Origin: Setophaga petechia
Lineage: Eukaryota > Chordata > Aves > Passeriformes > Parulidae
NCBI GenBank assembly: GCA_024362935.1
Contig: JANCRA010000025.1
Coordinates: 8,706,936-8,770,935 of the forward strand
Direction of reading: 5' to 3'
Length of the DNA: 64,000 nt
Below the pieces are notes generated by a model. It searched no databases, was not told the DNA's origin, and saw nothing but the letters and a program-made list of their open reading frames with translations. Position 1 is the first letter of the stretch. Each line of letters begins with the position of its first letter. The translations under genes were made by a program, and so were the position numbers. Of this stretch, positions 61,979 to 64,000 are shown piece after piece.

Positions 61979-62033
61979 GCAAAGTATCCTGCAGATGGCA
62001 CATTCATTCTTCATTCTTGTGGATGGCATGTTT

Positions 62034-62093
62034 TTACATTCTGTAGTTTCTGTTTCCTGTGTTCCCTCTACTTGTGTTCTTCAAATGCACTTC
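62034..62093 (-). CDS. IGF1: IGF1 terminal coding exon (Ea-peptide C-terminus)
   Basis: On the - strand, the acceptor ctttcag at 62094-62100 is followed by 19 codons, EVHLKNTSRGNTGNRNYRM, and TAA. This is the invariant end of the Ea-type extension peptide of the IGF-1 precursor (mammalian EVHLKNASRG...NYRM). IGF-1 is a secreted growth factor acting through IGF1R. The E peptide is removed during processing. Upstream exons with the signal peptide and B-C-A-D domains lie beyond 64000 and are not in this window. The exon is intact, and the following 6.5 kb form its UTR. Confidence 0.95.
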   Translation of the reverse strand, partial: EVHLKNTSRGNTGNRNYRM

Positions 62094-64000
62094 CTGAAAG
62101 TTTAGAAAGAAAAATTTATTACAGGTAGGTTTAAATACATTGTATGATCACAAAACTTATAACAGTAAGAAAACAGTTGTCCAGAGTGCTGGAACTGCTA
62201 GATAATTGTGTTTTAATCAATAATTCATATATCTACAGAGAACTTAGCTATGCAGTACTTCTGTACCTGAAATCCCCTGCTCTCCTAGACATAAACACTT
62301 TCACTGTTGTCATTCTTGATCTTGGCAGAGGAGACATCTGCTGCTGGAATCTGGATAGGCTTTAGGTACAGCAGGTACCAAAGATTTCCTTTCTTTCCCA
62401 AAGATAATTGCAAAAGGAGGGATGTAGGCCAGGGAACTTCTGAGTTGTAACTTGCAGGATTTATGGAATCTCTTGGGCTTTGGTACCAGCTATTTTCAAA
62501 ATTGCTCTGCTAACTACAAATTGCACAGATGGCAGAATAGATTTGTTGGATAAGACCTTGAGGAGTAAAAAAATTGTGGGTTTGCTGTAGGAGCTGCAGC
62601 CATATAATTTGTATTTTCAAAACAGACAAGGTGATGTGCCAGGCAAATCAAGAGAGCTTAGGAGTGAATAATGCCCTCAGTTCCCTGTCATTCCACACAC
62701 AGGTCAGCAGCAGCAGCAGTGATGGGAGTGGTACATACATTTCAATTTTATTTCCTTGTTTGCCACTCTAGTAAATATTAACCAGGCCCAAGACTGCATA
62801 TTCTGTATCAGACCAAAGCCAGAATATTTAAGTGATTCTCCATATTTAAGATACTCATCAGAAGTCAAATCCTTAGTTCAGTGAAATTATGGTGTTTTTT
62901 CCTAAGAAAAGCAAAACCCCAAAATCTCTGTAAAAGGTGAAGCCATGTGTATGCAGCTCTACCACTGCATTAGCTGTTTTTTAAGTCCTAAAAATAAGGA
63001 GCCTCTAAAATTTAAAGTAATAACATTTTCTTGCTTTTCTAATGGACAGAAATAAAATGAAAGCTAATTTGGTGCATTGGTTTTGTGGGGGGTTTTAGTA
63101 ATTTCCCTTAAAAAATACTATTCTACTTATAACCTTTCCATTTCCCTTCAGTATCTCTTAAAAATAAAATCAGAAATTAAATTAAAAATAAAGCAAATCA
63201 GAAACGTTCAAAGTAGTACAAAACTTGAACTCATAGAGAGCTTATAATATTCACTGGATTTGTATTGGCATCTGATGGATATGAGAGGAATTATTATTTT
63301 TAGTATGCAAAACAAAAATTAGGCAGTACTAGTAATTGTTAACTTAATTATACAACCACCAAGTAGAAAACATTGAGCCAAACTAGGATTTATCAACAGT
63401 GACAAGCCAAAGTTGTTAACAGCAAAATAGTCATAATGAAGAAATGTTTTTGTTAGTAATATGCCATTATAGACTAGATTAATCATCTAGTCACTATTTC
63501 TGTGAACAGTTCAGAAGGATATTGGCTTGTCTTCGTCCAGTTTTGCTAATATTGCTGTAGAATAGCATCAATCACATACAGAATCAGAAATGTCAACAGA
63601 TTTCTGCTTATCCTTAAATTAGAATATATTTTTCTTTTCATTGCTTGTTTCTCTTCCAGCTTTTCCAAAATGACCTTTGTTGCCTTCACTTTTTCCTAAG
63701 TTATACATTAGTTTTCATCCTGAAAACTCATTCTGAGTGAACCCTTAAATTTTCACTGATTAAAATCATCATTGCAGCATTTCACAGGAGTCTGCCAACA
63801 CTAAGGATCCTGCCTTATTCTACAAGTGCTTATATTGGTTACAATGAGCTAAGAAAACAGGAATTTCTTTACTCATATGCCCAGGTTTTTTTTTTTTTCT
63901 ACACAGCAACAAAACAAAATATTCTCCTCAGTGCTGACCCTAGGTGCTCCTCCTTGAAGAGAGTTTACCAGCATGTAGGAAAAGCTCAATGCTTCATTTT
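62094..64000 (-). other. IGF1: IGF1 last intron (3' part)
   Basis: Intron preceding the terminal exon. I searched the - strand for the D-domain/E-peptide exon (APIKPPKSARS, RHTDMPKAQK) and did not find it here, so the intron exceeds 1.9 kb. A T-run lies at about 63886-63899. No repeat family is recognised. Confidence 0.8.

Larger units (their letters stand above)
55520..62033 (-). other. IGF1: IGF1 3' UTR (long form), inferred
   Basis: The segment directly follows the IGF1 stop codon on the - strand. Mammalian IGF1 has a very long terminal UTR of about 6.5 kb, and a - strand AATAAA at 55537-55542 would give about the same length here. The stretch carries no recognised transposon, unlike the intergenic DNA beside it. 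It has microRNA seed matches known for IGF1 families, an internal CA/TA microsatellite (56441-56548), a poly-A run (56690-56706) and a less AT-rich patch at 60240-60620. The distal end is a prediction. Confidence 0.65.

Noticed and set aside
62096..64000. Search for the preceding IGF1 exon
   Set aside because: No sequence encoding the D-domain or the RHTDMPKAQK segment was found on the - strand here.
1..64000. CRISPR arrays, operons, phage or other prokaryote-type systems
   Set aside because: The window is vertebrate nuclear DNA with spliced genes. No regularly spaced repeats or gene clusters of that kind are present.

Overview
This window is vertebrate nuclear DNA and almost certainly avian. 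It is AT-rich, its genes are split by introns, and it carries many decayed CR1 LINE copies with the typical avian 3' end. It also holds one LTR-like repeat of a type I associate with bird genomes. I cannot name the species. Three protein-coding genes can be read by translation and splice-site inspection, and their order (PARPBP, PMCH, IGF1) matches human chromosome 12q23.

Layout. Positions 1-17750 hold the 3' part of PARPBP (PARI) on the + strand. Its last five coding exons join in frame and end in a PCNA-binding PIP box. Positions 17575-19090 hold the complete three-exon PMCH gene on the - strand. It encodes a 167-residue precursor of neuropeptide E-I and melanin-concentrating hormone (MCH). 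PARPBP and PMCH converge tail to tail, and their predicted 3' UTRs overlap. From about 19.1 to 55.5 kb lies a gene-poor interval with CR1 fragments, microsatellites and long unassigned AT-rich DNA. Positions 55.5-62.0 kb are interpreted as the long 3' UTR of IGF1 (- strand). Its last coding exon, the Ea-peptide exon, is at 62034-62093, and the rest of the window is IGF1 intron.

The three genes do not form a functional pathway. PARPBP restrains homologous recombination at replication forks, PMCH encodes a hypothalamic neuropeptide precursor, and IGF1 encodes a circulating growth factor. They are linked by conserved gene order.

Most worth a second look are: a 34-codon membrane-type small ORF inside a consensus-flanked candidate exon at 21329-21455, which I do not recognise; two changes in the PMCH precursor (loss of the dibasic site before NEI, and isoleucine where mammals have methionine in MCH); the PARPBP/PMCH antisense overlap; and a cluster of microRNA seed matches in the IGF1 3' UTR. 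I found no RNA gene, CRISPR array, mobile-element operon or other novel multi-gene system.
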